DNA from: Dipteris shenzhenensis
Lineage: Eukaryota; Polypodiophyta; Polypodiopsida; Gleicheniales
Length of the DNA stretch: 64,000 nt
Direction: 5' to 3' (one strand)
Assembly: GCA_047967505.1 (NCBI GenBank)
Contig: CM106541.1
In this document: piece after piece, positions 35,471-46,384 of the stretch
Layout of the letters: each line of letters opens with the position of its first letter
Numbering within the stretch: position 1 is the stretch's first letter
The notes under the pieces: model-generated
Databases searched by the model: none
What the model was told of the DNA's origin: nothing
What the model saw: the letters and a program-made list of their open reading frames with translations, nothing else
Made by a program: the position numbers and the translations under genes

Positions 35471-36874
35471 GGAGTTGCAAGCATATCAATGGGCACAAAC
35501 TTTGCTACCAAGGACACACACATGGTCACATACAATGATGACATCTATGAACAATGGATTAGGATTTTAACATTGGTGAAGCAGGGTGATCTTGAGGGTC
35601 GAAATCCCACAATAACATATGTGAGGTGTCTGCTAGGATTGGAAGACGAAGATGTACGTGCACTTCAAGTAGAGATTGAGTCTAAAGAAATAGTCTTGGT
35701 CAAGTCAAGCAAAGACAAGGACTCCATTGAAATGTCTCAATGGGCAATGGAGATTAAGCATGATAGAGCCCTGAAAGAAGTGCTCATCAAGGAGTTCAAC
35801 TCACGTCACCCTTCGTACCAACATCAAACATGGGATGCCCTTGCAACTTACTTCAAAATTGATTCAATTGTTTATCAGAGCTTCAAGAGTTCATGTGAGT
35901 CATGGGTCAAAGAGAAGCTGCAAGTTGGCAAGTCCACACCTAATTTCCCAAAAGCCGCATCAATCTATGTTGATTGGGTGATTAGTTCAATAAAGGGTAA
36001 CAAGTCTACATCGCAGTCTTGTTTTCCTTGGACAATTATTGAAGTGAACATGGAGATGGAGGGGGAGAGCTTTCTAACATGTCACTCCAAGGGACAACTT
36101 CCAATCAACTTGTGTGTGCTTGACACCTCAGAGGGATCTGCCAAAGGCATGTATTGGGATAAGGATGCCTTCATAAAGTTGCTCTGTGGCTTGATGGAGA
36201 CCGTTGCCACTCTGTCATAGTATGTATTGCTATCATTTATGACAATGATAGAGATGGTAAATCTCAAGGAAGCAATGATAGAGGCTCGATTTTGGCATAG
36301 AAGGTTTGTGGGTGTTATCCATGAATCGGATAGTGCATAAAAGGGTTTGTCTGAGACCTTTTGTTTTTTGTCATTTGTCAGCTCACATGATGGGTTTGAT
36401 GGATTTGAGCACATGTTAGAAAACACAAGGCCATACACAATAATTGAGGAGAATATTCTTTATTCTGATGAGGGCGATGAGTATGAAAAAGAGGCAGTTG
36501 TGAAGCATGGCATCATCAAGGAGTGCATCAGGTGCTATTGTAGTAGGGAACATGAAGTTGTTGTTGACGTCTTTACTAATGGATGTGTGGCATTACAAGC
36601 ATTGTCAAGCAAAATAAAAGTGATCTCACTAGTGAAGACATCCCAATAGGCGACAGAGGTCAAGGCTATGTGTGTGGCACATGCATCAAATAATCCCCAT
36701 ATTAAGATTTGGTCTAGCATTGAGAGGCCTCTTGAGACACATAGAGCTGATTCACCTATCGATGAAGGAATTAAAGAGGGTGAGCATCACATTGAAGACT
36801 TGCGACCTTTAATCGAAGCAAATCTTGAAGCTATCCCAAAGATTACATTGGAAGATTTGGAGCAAGGTCTTTAG
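35471..36874 (+). pseudogene. Adenine-type DNA methyltransferase-like protein
   Basis: A single frame runs about 1.4 kb, broken only by TAG 36218-36220, TAA 36338-36340 and TAG 36647-36649. Late in the frame LPINLCVLDTSEGSAKGMYW then DKDAF (36098-36165) sits where beta-class DNA methylases have 'DPP[YF]G....WD'. At about 36563-36600 VDVFTNGCVALQALS resembles the AdoMet-binding 'D.F.G.G....A' motif, which follows the DPPY motif in that class. The DPPY-like position reads DTSEG, so catalysis is doubtful even without the stops. The N-terminal 200 residues (MGTNFATKDTHMVTYNDDIY...) are unrecognised. Family assignment is by motif order and the adjacent ParB-like domain. Confidence 0.5.
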
Positions 36875-37598
36875 CTACTCATTTATGCCTTGTGTATTCA
36901 GTTTCAAAATAATATGACTTTTATGGATTTTCTCGATTGCATATACTCTCATTATATTAAAGATATTAAACATTAGGTATGATAAAATTGTGTGACATAA
37001 TGACATGGGGAATGGTACTAGTGTCATTCTCCCTATGTCGGGTTATACGTAAGAGGTACAATTAACATTTTATGTGACCTCATATGGAGAATGGCACTAG
37101 TGCCATTCTCTCTTTGTGGTTATGTAGAAATGGTAATACTATTATGTTCCTTTCTTGAATCTATGTTAGTTGAAAGCATTACACAGATTAAAAATTGTAT
37201 AGTATTAACTATGCTACCAAAGTTTTGATTTGGGTGCTTTCTACAAATCTATTGGACCAAAGTAATACAATATCTATGCTTTCAGATCATGCATTGTACA
37301 TTTCTTTTGGGACATGGGGGGAGGCACTAGTAGTATTCTATCCTCTTAATGAGGGTATAGAGAAAGGCACTAGTGGCATTCTCCATAACCTTATATGTAA
37401 AATGGCACTAGCACCACCCCAAGAGAAGAGTGGCATTATTGCCATTCTCTCTATGAGTTCAGAGAGAAAGGTTGCACTATTTGCATTCTCAATTGACCTT
37501 TAGAGAGATTGGCACTTTTGCCATTCCCCAAAAATACAATGGAATCAGTGAACGAGGATGGATAATGTTCATACTTTATTGTTATTTATTAGTTTCAT
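36875..37598. other. Gap between coding blocks, with palindromic cores
   Basis: AT-rich, with at least six core variants: at 37010-37035, at 37086-37110 (25 of 26 bases of the perfect palindrome) and several at 37320-37530 such as GGCACTAGTGGCATTCTCC and GGCACTTTTGCCATTC. It may be an intron if 33868-39536 is one gene, or an intergenic spacer if not. Confidence 0.6.
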
Positions 37599-38657
37599 AT
37601 GCTTTTGTGCTTCGACATTGTTGAATACACTCTAAAGAATCAAAATATTTCTATATTCCTCAACTTCCATAGGACCAATGATGCATGGAAGGATGTGGAG
37701 ACATCAAATGTAGAGGACAACATACCACCCAAAATGGGGACTATCAATTACGTGATGGATACAGGAGGTATAGAAGAAAACATAACCCCAAAAATGGAGA
37801 AAATTGCAAGGAATATCACGAATCCTATACACTTAGAAGAGAACATGGATGAACGTACTGTCTCAACATTGGGGACAAAGCTAGATAATCTTATTGTTGA
37901 TGCAAACATGTATGAAATCATAGCACCTAACAATTTGGATGAGTCAGAAGCCAGCAACTTCAAGGAGAATTTGGATCTATATCCACATACAATTTCTTTG
38001 GATATGCCATGATTAACAATCATATTAGAATTGAATGGCCTGTTATTAAGTCACTGCCTATTCAAGTCTCCAATACATCCATCTATTATGCATGGCAAAA
38101 ATAGTTATATGGTTGTTCGTCCTGGGTGCATAGAATTTCTTAAAATCTTGCTACAAAGATTTAATGTAGGTATTTGGTCAACTGCGATGGAGTATAACGT
38201 ACTTGATATGGTAGGAAAGCTGCAAAATTATGCAAATGAGAGCCTCCCTTTCTTTGTTATATGGTCTCAGCAAGGATGCTACACTTACAGTAAGACAAGG
38301 ATAAATAGGCCTGACAAGGTTGGTGTTGAGGCAATGTTCAAACCCTTAGCAAAAATCTCAAAGGCATTTGGATGTGATGCTAGAAGGACAATCCTTGTTG
38401 ATGACTCCCCATACAAGGCTTGCATTAGCCCTCCATCAAATTGCATATTTCCTTCAACATTTGATGTACAAGACAAGGATGATAATATTCTACTCAGAGA
38501 GTTGATGCCGTACTTACTACAACTCGATGAGACTAAAGATGTGCACAGCATGATTGAGACAAATCGGTATGGACAATTACCTGTGATGGAGGGGCATAAG
38601 GATTTCAACCTTGTCCAGAAAGTAATTGATGAATGCATGGTCAAGAATGGAATATAA
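37599..38657 (+). pseudogene. HAD-superfamily (FCP1/SCP-like) phosphatase domain
   Basis: One frame with a single TGA at 38010-38012. The N-terminal part is low-similarity and acidic. After the TGA: LTIILELNGLLLSHC (38013-38057), PGCIEFLKILLQRFNVGIWS (motif II Ser in GIWSTAM) and RRTILVDDSPYKACI (motif III, Asp-Asp 38400-38405). These are the three landmarks of plant FCP1/SCP-type phosphatases, usually 'LDLNG.L', '[VW][WT]S' and 'VDDSP.K'. The motif I Asp nucleophile is Glu here (38028-38030). With the stop, this suggests no activity. The frame ends at TAA 38655-38657, and coding continues in another frame at 38626. Confidence 0.75.
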
Positions 38658-38913
38658 AACAAGAAATGTTCCTCTTGTAGATCAACTAAGAGAGAGGGAT
38701 ATAGGTGGTAGGGCAACCCATGGTGGTGATGGCCAGGTGCCTAAACTCAATGCATCCCAAATAAGACTTTTAAGGAATGCTCCACAACTCTCTAGCATGA
38801 ATGCTATGCAAGTTTCTCAATTGGCTATAGACCTAGGGTACAAAGGTCACTATATCAAGAAATACATTGCTAAGGGCTACATAAACCGACTACAGAATGC
38901 ATATTTTTCATGA
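38640..38913 (+). pseudogene. Linker between phosphatase and SET domains
   Basis: Directly after the phosphatase, in another frame: YKTRNVPLVDQLRERDIGG, then PKLNASQIRLLRNAPQLSSM and AIDLGYKGHYIKKYIAKGYI. It looks like real protein but I recognise no domain. It ends at TGA 38911-38913 next to a possible donor (GAAG/GTACATATG). A possible acceptor (TTTTGTGATGTAG, about 38988-39000) precedes the SET block, so phosphatase, linker and SET may have been one product. Confidence 0.5.
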
Positions 38914-39002
38914 AGGTACATATGTCAAAGTGTTTTTTGATTTTATCTCAATATATATAACTGTTGTTGTAGCTAACTGAATTTTTCTTTTGTGATGTAG
39001 AT

Positions 39003-39536
39003 AGATATACGTTCAAATCAAGCTTGAGTAGGTACATACCAGAACGAGATCCATTTGGACCACCAAAGTTACCTGTCCCTATCAACGAAGTGTTCTGGAT
39101 AAAAAATGTGGCTTTCGAGGTGCATGAGTCAACCATTACAGGTGCTAGCTTGGGCTTGTTTGTGCATGGCTCCATCAAGAGAGGGACTACTATTCTCCAT
39201 TATGGAGGTGACAAGTACTCCTACAGAGACTGGAAGGAAATATATAGAGTTCATCCAAGGCTAAAGAAGTACTCTATCCAAGAGGACCCTACTGTCCCTA
39301 TGAAGGATATGGTGCATATTGTTGGTGATGTTCAATATGGCAATGTGGCAGGATTTATTAACAACAATAGAAATACCAATGTAAAGCCAAATGTTTGTTA
39401 TGTATTTTCCCCTAATGTTCCACCTTGGTATGACCCCATGATGAACATAGATATTGCAGAATATGGTCACATTTGTATTGAATCCATAGATGATATACAT
39501 GCAGGAGAGGAGCTATTTGCAGACTATGAGTTTTGA
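39003..39536 (+). CDS. SET-domain protein segment
   Basis: This is the best-preserved part of the locus: open from 39003 (RYTFKSSLSRYIPERDPFGP) to TGA 39534-39536, about 177 codons. SET landmarks in order: FEVHESTITGASLGLFVHGS and IKRGTTILHYGG (N-terminal SET strands, 39115-39205); VQYGNVAGFINNNRNTNVKP (39330-39390), where the AdoMet-pocket motif (usually GN..RF.NHSC) stands; and DDIHAGEELFADYEF at the end (usually 'GEEL..DYG'). SET proteins methylate lysines of histones or other proteins. The NHSC position reads NNNR, so substrate or activity may differ. It may be the last exon of the upstream gene, with no start of its own. Confidence 0.7.
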   Translation, partial: RYTFKSSLSRYIPERDPFGPPKLPVPINEVFWIKNVAFEVHESTITGASLGLFVHGSIKRGTTILHYGGDKYSYRDWKEIYRVHPRLKKYSIQEDPTVPMKDMVHIVGDVQYGNVAGFINNNRNTNVKPNVCYVFSPNVPPWYDPMMNIDIAEYGHICIESIDDIHAGEELFADYEF

Positions 39537-40388
39537 ATAACAACATTGTATTTCTTTATACAATCATTACTTATGGGAATTACTACTTTCTTGCCAACTA
39601 TGTAAATTGGTGCGTAATTGTTGTGTGTGAATAATATGCAAACATGTTCATAACTACATTCATAATGTATTTTGAAGGAGTGTCTCTCGTGCCATTCTTT
39701 CCAATGCCATTCTCTTTGGGGCTAGAAATTGAGAGTTTCTTTGGAATCATGATTTATTTTAGGGATTTCAATGGTGTATCAACAAGTTGTTATGTTTTCA
39801 TCCTAAAGTGTACTTTTTTACTTTGCAATGAGTAATCAACATGACATGTAAAGTTATCGTTTTACAATAATGCTAGTCAGTCTAAACATTGAAAGTGCAC
39901 AATAAATGATTGTCATTGCCACCTAAATTACATCAAATGCTTGTCATTGCCCATTGATTTTCCATCAACTACATAACTTGCATACATTCTCCTCAACTAC
40001 ATACCTTGATTTTCCATCAACCACATATCTTACTAAGTTAAAGAGCCTGTGCATTTTCATTGCAATACTCATGGTTATTAATTACACTCTACATTTTTTA
40101 AATGGTGTTTTGGAGATTTTCAAAATTATGAGAATGCTCACAACAAAAGCGAGTCTCAATATCAATGGAAATTCTAGAGACTCACTATTATGAAGGTGTT
40201 TTTGAACATCACTATGGCTCACGAGATGAATCTAACTCAAATGGGTTTCAAAGTTTATTATTTTGTTGATGATAACGTAGTTTAGACACTGATATTCTAT
40301 TTATTATTTGAGAATGTAGTTGATATTTCACACTTCATGAATGGCTATCTAGTCTATTTTCACATATTTCTCCTGTTTTTTCATTGAG
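39537..40388. other. AT-rich spacer, no gene seen
   Basis: Follows the SET block. It holds one pair of core variants near 39690-39715 (GTGCCATTCTTTCC, ATGCCATTCTCTTTGG) and otherwise AT-rich sequence with only short ORFs. Confidence 0.7.
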
Positions 40389-40411
40389 GGGAGCTACAAT
40401 TTCTTCCAAAA

Positions 40412-42022
40412 CTACCACTCTGGGAATTGGGTTTTTCCTGAATTATTTAATACGGTCTTTTGTGAAGAACGAGGAAGGGGGCTAACAAAATCCAAACCCC
40501 ACCTCTCAAATAAACAATATGCTGGAATGGGATTCAAGGGCCTAGGAACCAATTGCTTACATCCATATGCTTGGCATACCTCACAACTTCGACACCACTC
40601 ATGGACATCTTTGTTGAGTCGGGGCCAATAATACCCTGTGTTAAGGATCTTTCGAGTAGTGCTAGCTGAAGCAAAGTGACCTGAACATTCATGACATAGC
40701 TCCATAATCCTTTTAGATTCTTCCAAGCTCACTACCCTCCTAAGAACCTTATCTTTACCTTGCTTGTATAGAACATCCCCATGGATTGTATAAGGACGAG
40801 CCTTCCTTGTGAGCCTCTGCCTTTGTTAAGGGGCTAATCCATGAGGAAAATGTCCTTCATCCAAGTAATATTGAACATCTTGGAGCTTTGGGCAACTTGT
40901 ATCCATCAATGCAAGAGTAGCTTCAGTGAAAGAAGCCATAGCTTTAGTAGCCATCTCATCAGCTTGATGATTATTTTTTCTTTGAATATGCACAAACTTG
41001 CAAAACTCAAAAGCTTCCTTTAACTCCATTGCTATTTTATAAAGATCTTGCAGATTAGGACTCCGTGCCTTATAAACACCTTTCATTTGCCTAATGACCA
41101 ATTGAGAGTCCGCTTTAACCTCTACCTCTTTCACTCCTTCCTTTAGGCGATCTTCTAATCCATAGATCAATGCATTGTACTCGGCCACTTTATTAGATAT
41201 TGCTTTAGGAAATTGCCTACCCTTGGCCCATACCTCTTTTCCTTCTGGATCAAATAGAATTATCTCCCTAGCCTGACATTTCCTAAAAGGGCTAAAGGCT
41301 CCATCAAAATGCAGCTTGAAAGCTGGTGGCGGGGTCTCCAACTCTTCATCTAAGTCTTCGTTTGCCTTTGTTACTTCTTCTTCCTTCTTACCTACTGTAA
41401 GCAAATCTACAAGAGAAGCTCTAGTGGTGTTTTATGTAATAAAAGTGAAAGAGAACTCTTCACAAATCCACTTGGCAAACTTTCCAGTAGGATTGGGTTT
41501 TCGAACCAAAAATTGTAAAGCATGTTGAGATGTAAGGAAGAAAAAAGGGCGAGGCAGCAAGTATGACCTAAACTTCTTCACTGCAAAGATCAAAGATAAA
41601 CCTTCTTTCTCCATTTCATCATACATCTCCTCAACCTCTGTGAGTTGCCAACTTGCATAATACACAGGTTGCATGCATCCTTGCTCACCCTTCTGAAGTA
41701 GTATAGCTCCCATTGAATGAGTTGACACACTTGGATTCACATAGAAATCATCCTCCCACTTAAGAGGCTACATAATTGGCCTTTGGCTCATGCATTCCTT
41801 AAGCAAACAAAATGCCTTATCTTGCTCTAGTCCCCATTGGAAAGATACATTTTTCTTTGTCAATAAATTTATAGGATACATCTTTTCAGAAAACATATCA
41901 ACAAAGCACTGGTAATACTTTGTTTTACCCAAAATGCCCCTCGCCTCTTTGAAATTACTAGGTGGTGGAAGGGCCATGATTTCTTGTACCTTCTCAGGAT
42001 CCATTTCTATACCTTCCTCTGA
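40412..42022 (-). pseudogene. Ty3/gypsy RT, RNase H, aRNH and integrase (broken)
   Basis: All on one minus-strand frame, in order. RT thumb: GHVISEEGIEMDPEKVQ, then LPPPSNFKEARGILGKTKYY (42022-41771). TAG at 41768-41770. RT-linked RNase H: VNPSVSTHSMGAILLQK to LVRKPNPTGKFAKW. Stop at 41432. Second, archaeal-type RNase H: FKLHFDGAFSPF, NKVAEYNALIYGL, VKADSQLVIRQMKGVY, NHQADEMATKA. TAA at 40826-40828. Integrase zinc finger: LCHECSGH plus CRSCEVCQAYG, and the first core Asp in WGLDFVSPLP. The sequence stops about 40412. Dual RNase H is characteristic of the Tat branch of gypsy elements. Confidence 0.9.
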
Positions 42023-42036
42023 GATAACATGTCCTC

Positions 42037-42900
42037 CGTGTCAAGAGACTGGAGTGCTCCCGAGGCTAGATTGCTTACATACTATACATTGCACGACTTG
42101 ATTCTGTAAGCATTCTGCCAGGGGAATTGCAGACTGTGTCAAGAGACCGGAGTGATCCTGAGGCTAGATTGCTTACATACTATACATTGCACGACTTGAT
42201 TCTGTAAGCATTTTGCCAAGGGAATTGCAGACCGTGTCAAGAGACCAGAGTGCTCCCGAGGCTAGTGCTACATACTATACATTGCAGAACTTGATTCTGT
42301 AAGCATTCTGCCAGGGGAATTGCAGACCGTGTCAAGAGAACCGTGTCAAGAGACCAGAGTGCTCCCGAGACTAGATTGCTTACATACTATATATTGCATG
42401 ACTTGATTCTATAAGCATTCTACTAGGGGAATTGCAGACTGTGTCAAGAGTGCTCCCGAGGCTAGATTGCTACATACTATACATTGCACGACTTGATTCT
42501 ATAAGCATTTTGCCAGGGGAATTGCAGACCGTGTCAAGAGACCGGAGTGCTCCCGAGGCTAGATTGCTTACATACTATACATTGCACAACTTGATTCTGT
42601 AAGCATTCTGCTAGGGGAATTGCAGACCGTGTCAAGAGACCGGAGTGCTCCCGAGGCTAGATTGCTTACATACTATACATTGCACGACTTGATTCTGTAA
42701 ACATTCATCCAGGGGAATTGCAGACCATGTCAAGAGACCAGAGTGCTCCCAAGGCTAGATTGCTTACACACTATACATTGCACGACTTGATTCTATAAGC
42801 ATTTTGCCAGGGGAATTGCAGACCGTGTCAAGAGACTGAAGTGCTCCCGAGGCTAGATTGCTTACATACTATACATTGCATGACTTGATTGCTTAATACA
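42037..42900 (+). repeat. 98-bp tandem array, about nine units
   Basis: Each unit contains GTGTCAAGAGACCGGAGTGC, GAGGCTAGATTGCTTACATA, GCACGACTTGATTCTGTAAG and GGGGAATTGCAGAC. Starts are at 42037, 42134 and 42233, then roughly every 90-100 bp. Two units are shortened. The array begins exactly where the gypsy RT similarity stops. Confidence 0.95.
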
Positions 42901-43563
42901 TACTAAGACTATAGAAATATTAAAGCATAAAGCATAAATGGCATAGAAGCATAGGCATATATAAACATGAAATTATTTTTTGCATGCTATATGCTCCAAC
43001 AATCATCCTCATCTTCCAAAAGATGAGGTGGTAGCTTAAGTCATCATTGCATTTGAAAAGAGGGACGGGCTTGGAGGAGGCCCTCCAAGCTTCTGGAGGA
43101 CCTTCCTACTCTCTTGCATATCAAATTCATAGAAGCTCCAAAGTTAAAATTTTGTCTCATCATGTCACTTTCAAGAAAATATTCCAAGCAAGTGTTTCAA
43201 GCATGTGTGGACGTTAAGTAGACCTGTTTGTTTTCCCCTTTCAGCTACCTTATCGGTTTCCTTTCCATACATCTAAGTTGTCTTCCTTGGCTATCTCCAT
43301 CCTTCTGTCTCCTTATGATTCCACCTAGATACTGCCCTTTCCTATCCATCATTTGCCCAAATTGGTATACCTTTACTGTGAAAGATTACACTATGGGAAG
43401 TAGGGGACTAAATTTGCCCAAATTGGTATTATACCTTTACTGTGGAAGATTGCACTAAATTTGGTTACGCAGCATCACCCAAATGATTGTCATTCAATAG
43501 GTGTCAGTCGACTTCCAGCTAAATGTTAAGACTAGCATTCTCATTCCTAAAGTTGTACTCTTC
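42901..43563. other. Spacer, no gene seen
   Basis: Contains a small tandem duplication at about 43357-43455 (two copies of AAATTGGTAT..ACCTTTACTGTG.AAGATT). Nothing else recognised. Confidence 0.7.
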
Positions 43564-43571
43564 TTTTTATT

Positions 43572-43818
43572 CTCGAGGGGGTCACTATGTATAAACCTCC
43601 TATATCACGTGTGTTCAAGGCCTATATTTAAAATCCCTTATCTATAAATTTTTTCATTAATAAAATGTACCCCTTTTCTATACAAATCTATAAATTTTTC
43701 TCAAAACTATTTTAAATAGTCCCTTATGTATATTTATTTCTGTAAATTTTAGGAATAAAAAATATCCTTCTGTTGAACTCACGTGATAGGGTTACATATG
43801 ATGAGTGACCCCCTCGAG
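43572..43818 (+). mobile_element. hAT-like MITE, copy 2 (247 bp)
   Basis: Termini CTCGAGGGGGTCAC and GTGACCCCCTCGAG. The 8-bp duplication TTTTTATT lies at 43564-43571 and 43819-43826. The matching end substitutions (GGG to AGG at one end, CCC to CCT at the other) keep the inverted repeat paired. Confidence 0.95.
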
Positions 43819-43826
43819 TTTTTATT

Positions 43827-44926
43827 ATTAAAATTTCTTTTTCATCCCGAAAAAAAAAGCATTTATTATAATGTACAATAGGTAATATTTGACTTAAAGT
43901 TTTTGAGCCTTGAAAATGAGCAGGGCTATCACTTGATGGAACTAGTGTGATATGTTCCCAACATGAAAGGGGTGCTTTGTTAGAACACATCTTCCACATA
44001 CCTTGAAAGCATGCATTATAGTAGCATGATCTAAGTGGTGCTAAGTGTTAAAGAGCACCCATTAACAAAATGAAGGGAAAGAGTGTTAGGAATGGAATCA
44101 TAGCTCCATAAGACATCTCTATTCACATTTTGTCTCCATTTTGTTCTTCAACTTCCTAGAAAAAGCATTCAAAATATGTCTTTTAGGAGATATAAAGTGT
44201 GAGCCTACATTTTATGCTAGCCTGTAGGAATGTCACAACATCACTAGCACGTTATAGCTTTACACCACCTTGCTTTATATTTTTATGAGTCAACATTCTA
44301 TTTATAATGGCCCTTGCACTATCGTGCTCTCCCTTGCCATGTCCAGGTCTAAGAAAGTTCCAAATCATGCACAAGCTAGTGAGACTAATAGACATGGACA
44401 TGAATAGTGAACTACAAAGGTCTACATGCTTTGAACTGGGAGGCTATGCCATCAAACTAGAAACTCAATGTTTCTTTACAAGTAATTACAATCATTCGTG
44501 GTGTAACATAAAGCAATGTTATATGAACAAATTTTTGTGCTTCTATCATTTGAAATGTAGAAGGTTATAAATATAGGAAAAGGTTATGTAGAAGGTTATA
44601 TATAGGGTAAGGTGGTACTCTTTTTCCACTTTAAAGTGGTCAAGTTTGTCGGGCCCAAAAGATACATAAGTGGGAGAACTTTTGGATATTCAAACTGTAC
44701 ATGCTCGCAGTACATGCTCGCAATGTAGTAGAAGCTTGCAATAACATCCTATAGTAGAATTTTCCTTAAGCCCATTCCACATTCAAATGTTCTTTCAAAC
44801 ACAATTTATCCACTTTGCAGAGCTTGACATTAGGTTACTAAATTTCCACTATCTCAAAGCATAGCTTAAAAGATACAATTTGAGTCCTCTCTCTCTCTCT
44901 CTATGTGTGTGTGCGTGTGTGTGTCC

Positions 44927-44957
<31 letters not shown>

Positions 44958-45119
44958 CTTGCTGAATCCAATACTAATATCTACTTATTATAACTGTGGG
45001 AGCTAGTCAGCACATTAAAACTTTCAGCTACCCAACAACAAATTGTGACTGCTCTTTAACATCATCCTAGATCAGACAATATTTAAAAAATAACTTTTAA
45101 TTTGAATCTAAGAATAAAC
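43827..45119. other. Spacer with CT/GT microsatellites, no gene
   Basis: Short ORFs only. CT then GT dinucleotide runs lie at about 44888-44957. A small duplicated AGAAGGTTATAAATATAGG-like stretch lies at 44560-44610. Confidence 0.7.
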
Positions 45120-45257
45120 ACACCCTATCTGTTAATTTAAAAATGGTGTCTAAAATTACCCCTGCTATAAATATATTTCTGTAAGTCTTGAGAATTAAAA
45201 TACCCCTCATTTTGAACTCTCATAGTATACTTACATTTCTCAGGTGGACCCCCCGAG
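45120..45257 (+). mobile_element. Diverged MITE relative, right half
   Basis: From about 45168 the order ATAAATATATTTCTGTAAG, AATTAAAATACCCCTC, TTGAACTCTCATAGTA and GTGGACCCCCCGAG follows the right half of the 247-bp MITE with many changes. The left end and the target duplication are not found, so this is an old copy or a sister family. Confidence 0.55.
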
Positions 45258-46149
45258 TAATATGTACAATCTTCTCTACCTTTACCTAAACAGCAAAGGT
45301 AGAACAAAAGATGAATGACAATGTATCACAAGAAGTTTTATTTTTGCCCCAGTGTATGTACAATCTTGTGTAAGTACAGTGAGAGTACAATAGAGTATGT
45401 ACAATGAAATGGATCCTCGAGCTATCCACTGAAAGGCTTCTTTATGCGGAGTGTATGTGTATGCATCTTGCTCAAATGCCATGACTAGAACATGAGCTAT
45501 TGATTGTGAAAGGACCAGACTTTGAGGGGCAACAGTCCACTATGGGTAGCTACCACACTATGGTTATGATAGTCCATGAATGCACATCACAAGCCCAAGG
45601 TTTCCTCTGCATGAGTGCCATAGAGCTTCACATTGGAATTGGAACCATCGAGAAGCACAATGCGACCTTTTAGAGAAGGAAATCATACAATACTCTGCTA
45701 GCTACATGTGTAGCAAAAGGGTGCGTAGGGTCTTAGCTCACACCACATGCACATGTTGCACATTAAAACTCCACCAAGGGGCTGTTGAGGTCAGTGAACT
45801 ATAGTACTCCATGTACCTATGCATAAGGCAATGTCAAACATGTAGACTGCTTCTTCGCACACAAGATATCATGCAAAAGCAATGTGTATTTGAGTATCAC
45901 CTTTTGATCGTATCCTAGATCTGACACTTGCTAGATAAAGGCATCCTTGAGAGTAGTATGAAGTCTTCCTTTTAGAACATTAGCAAGAATGGTGAAATCA
46001 AATGTAGCTAGTGTGTGGTGGGCACTCAAATAAGAGATATTCTTCACCACATACTTGCCAATTCCCACGTCATTGAAATCTTGCACTATGCATGTGAGTG
46101 CTTGCCTAGGATTTTTTTAGTATGTTTGTTTTAAGAAAAGAACGTGTTT
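45258..46149. other. Spacer with possible minus-strand coding relic
   Basis: Between about 46110 and 45850 the minus strand reads open for some 60 codons (QALTCIVQDFNDVGIGKYV, SAHHTLATFDFTILANVLKG, then stops). It looks protein-like but I do not recognise it. No other features. Confidence 0.35.
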
Positions 46150-46384
46150 TTCAAATTAGAAATGCTGGTGGACGTTCAAAACAAAAAAAATGCATTTTTA
46201 ATAACCGATCAACATACACCAATTGACTAGCTATATATCGCTCGATGTATCCCAACACCATCTGGTATTTTCCTTAAAATATCAAATGGTGTAGAAAAAC
46301 ACCGATCAATAAAAACAACACCGATCAGTGAAAAAAACACTGATAGGTGAACCATACACCGGTTGGTTTTTTGGCATTACACCG
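46150..46384 (+). repeat. Degenerate ACACCGATC-type short repeats
   Basis: At least six imperfect copies of a partly palindromic motif (ACACCGATCAGTG, ACACTGATAGGTG, ACACCGGTTGG and others) lie in about 230 bp. They continue on the far side of the copia element (51806-51850: CACCGGTTGGTGTAG), so the element inserted into this cluster. Confidence 0.6.

Noticed and set aside
44888-44957. CT/GT run as a regulatory element
   Set aside because: Plain microsatellite without a nearby gene.
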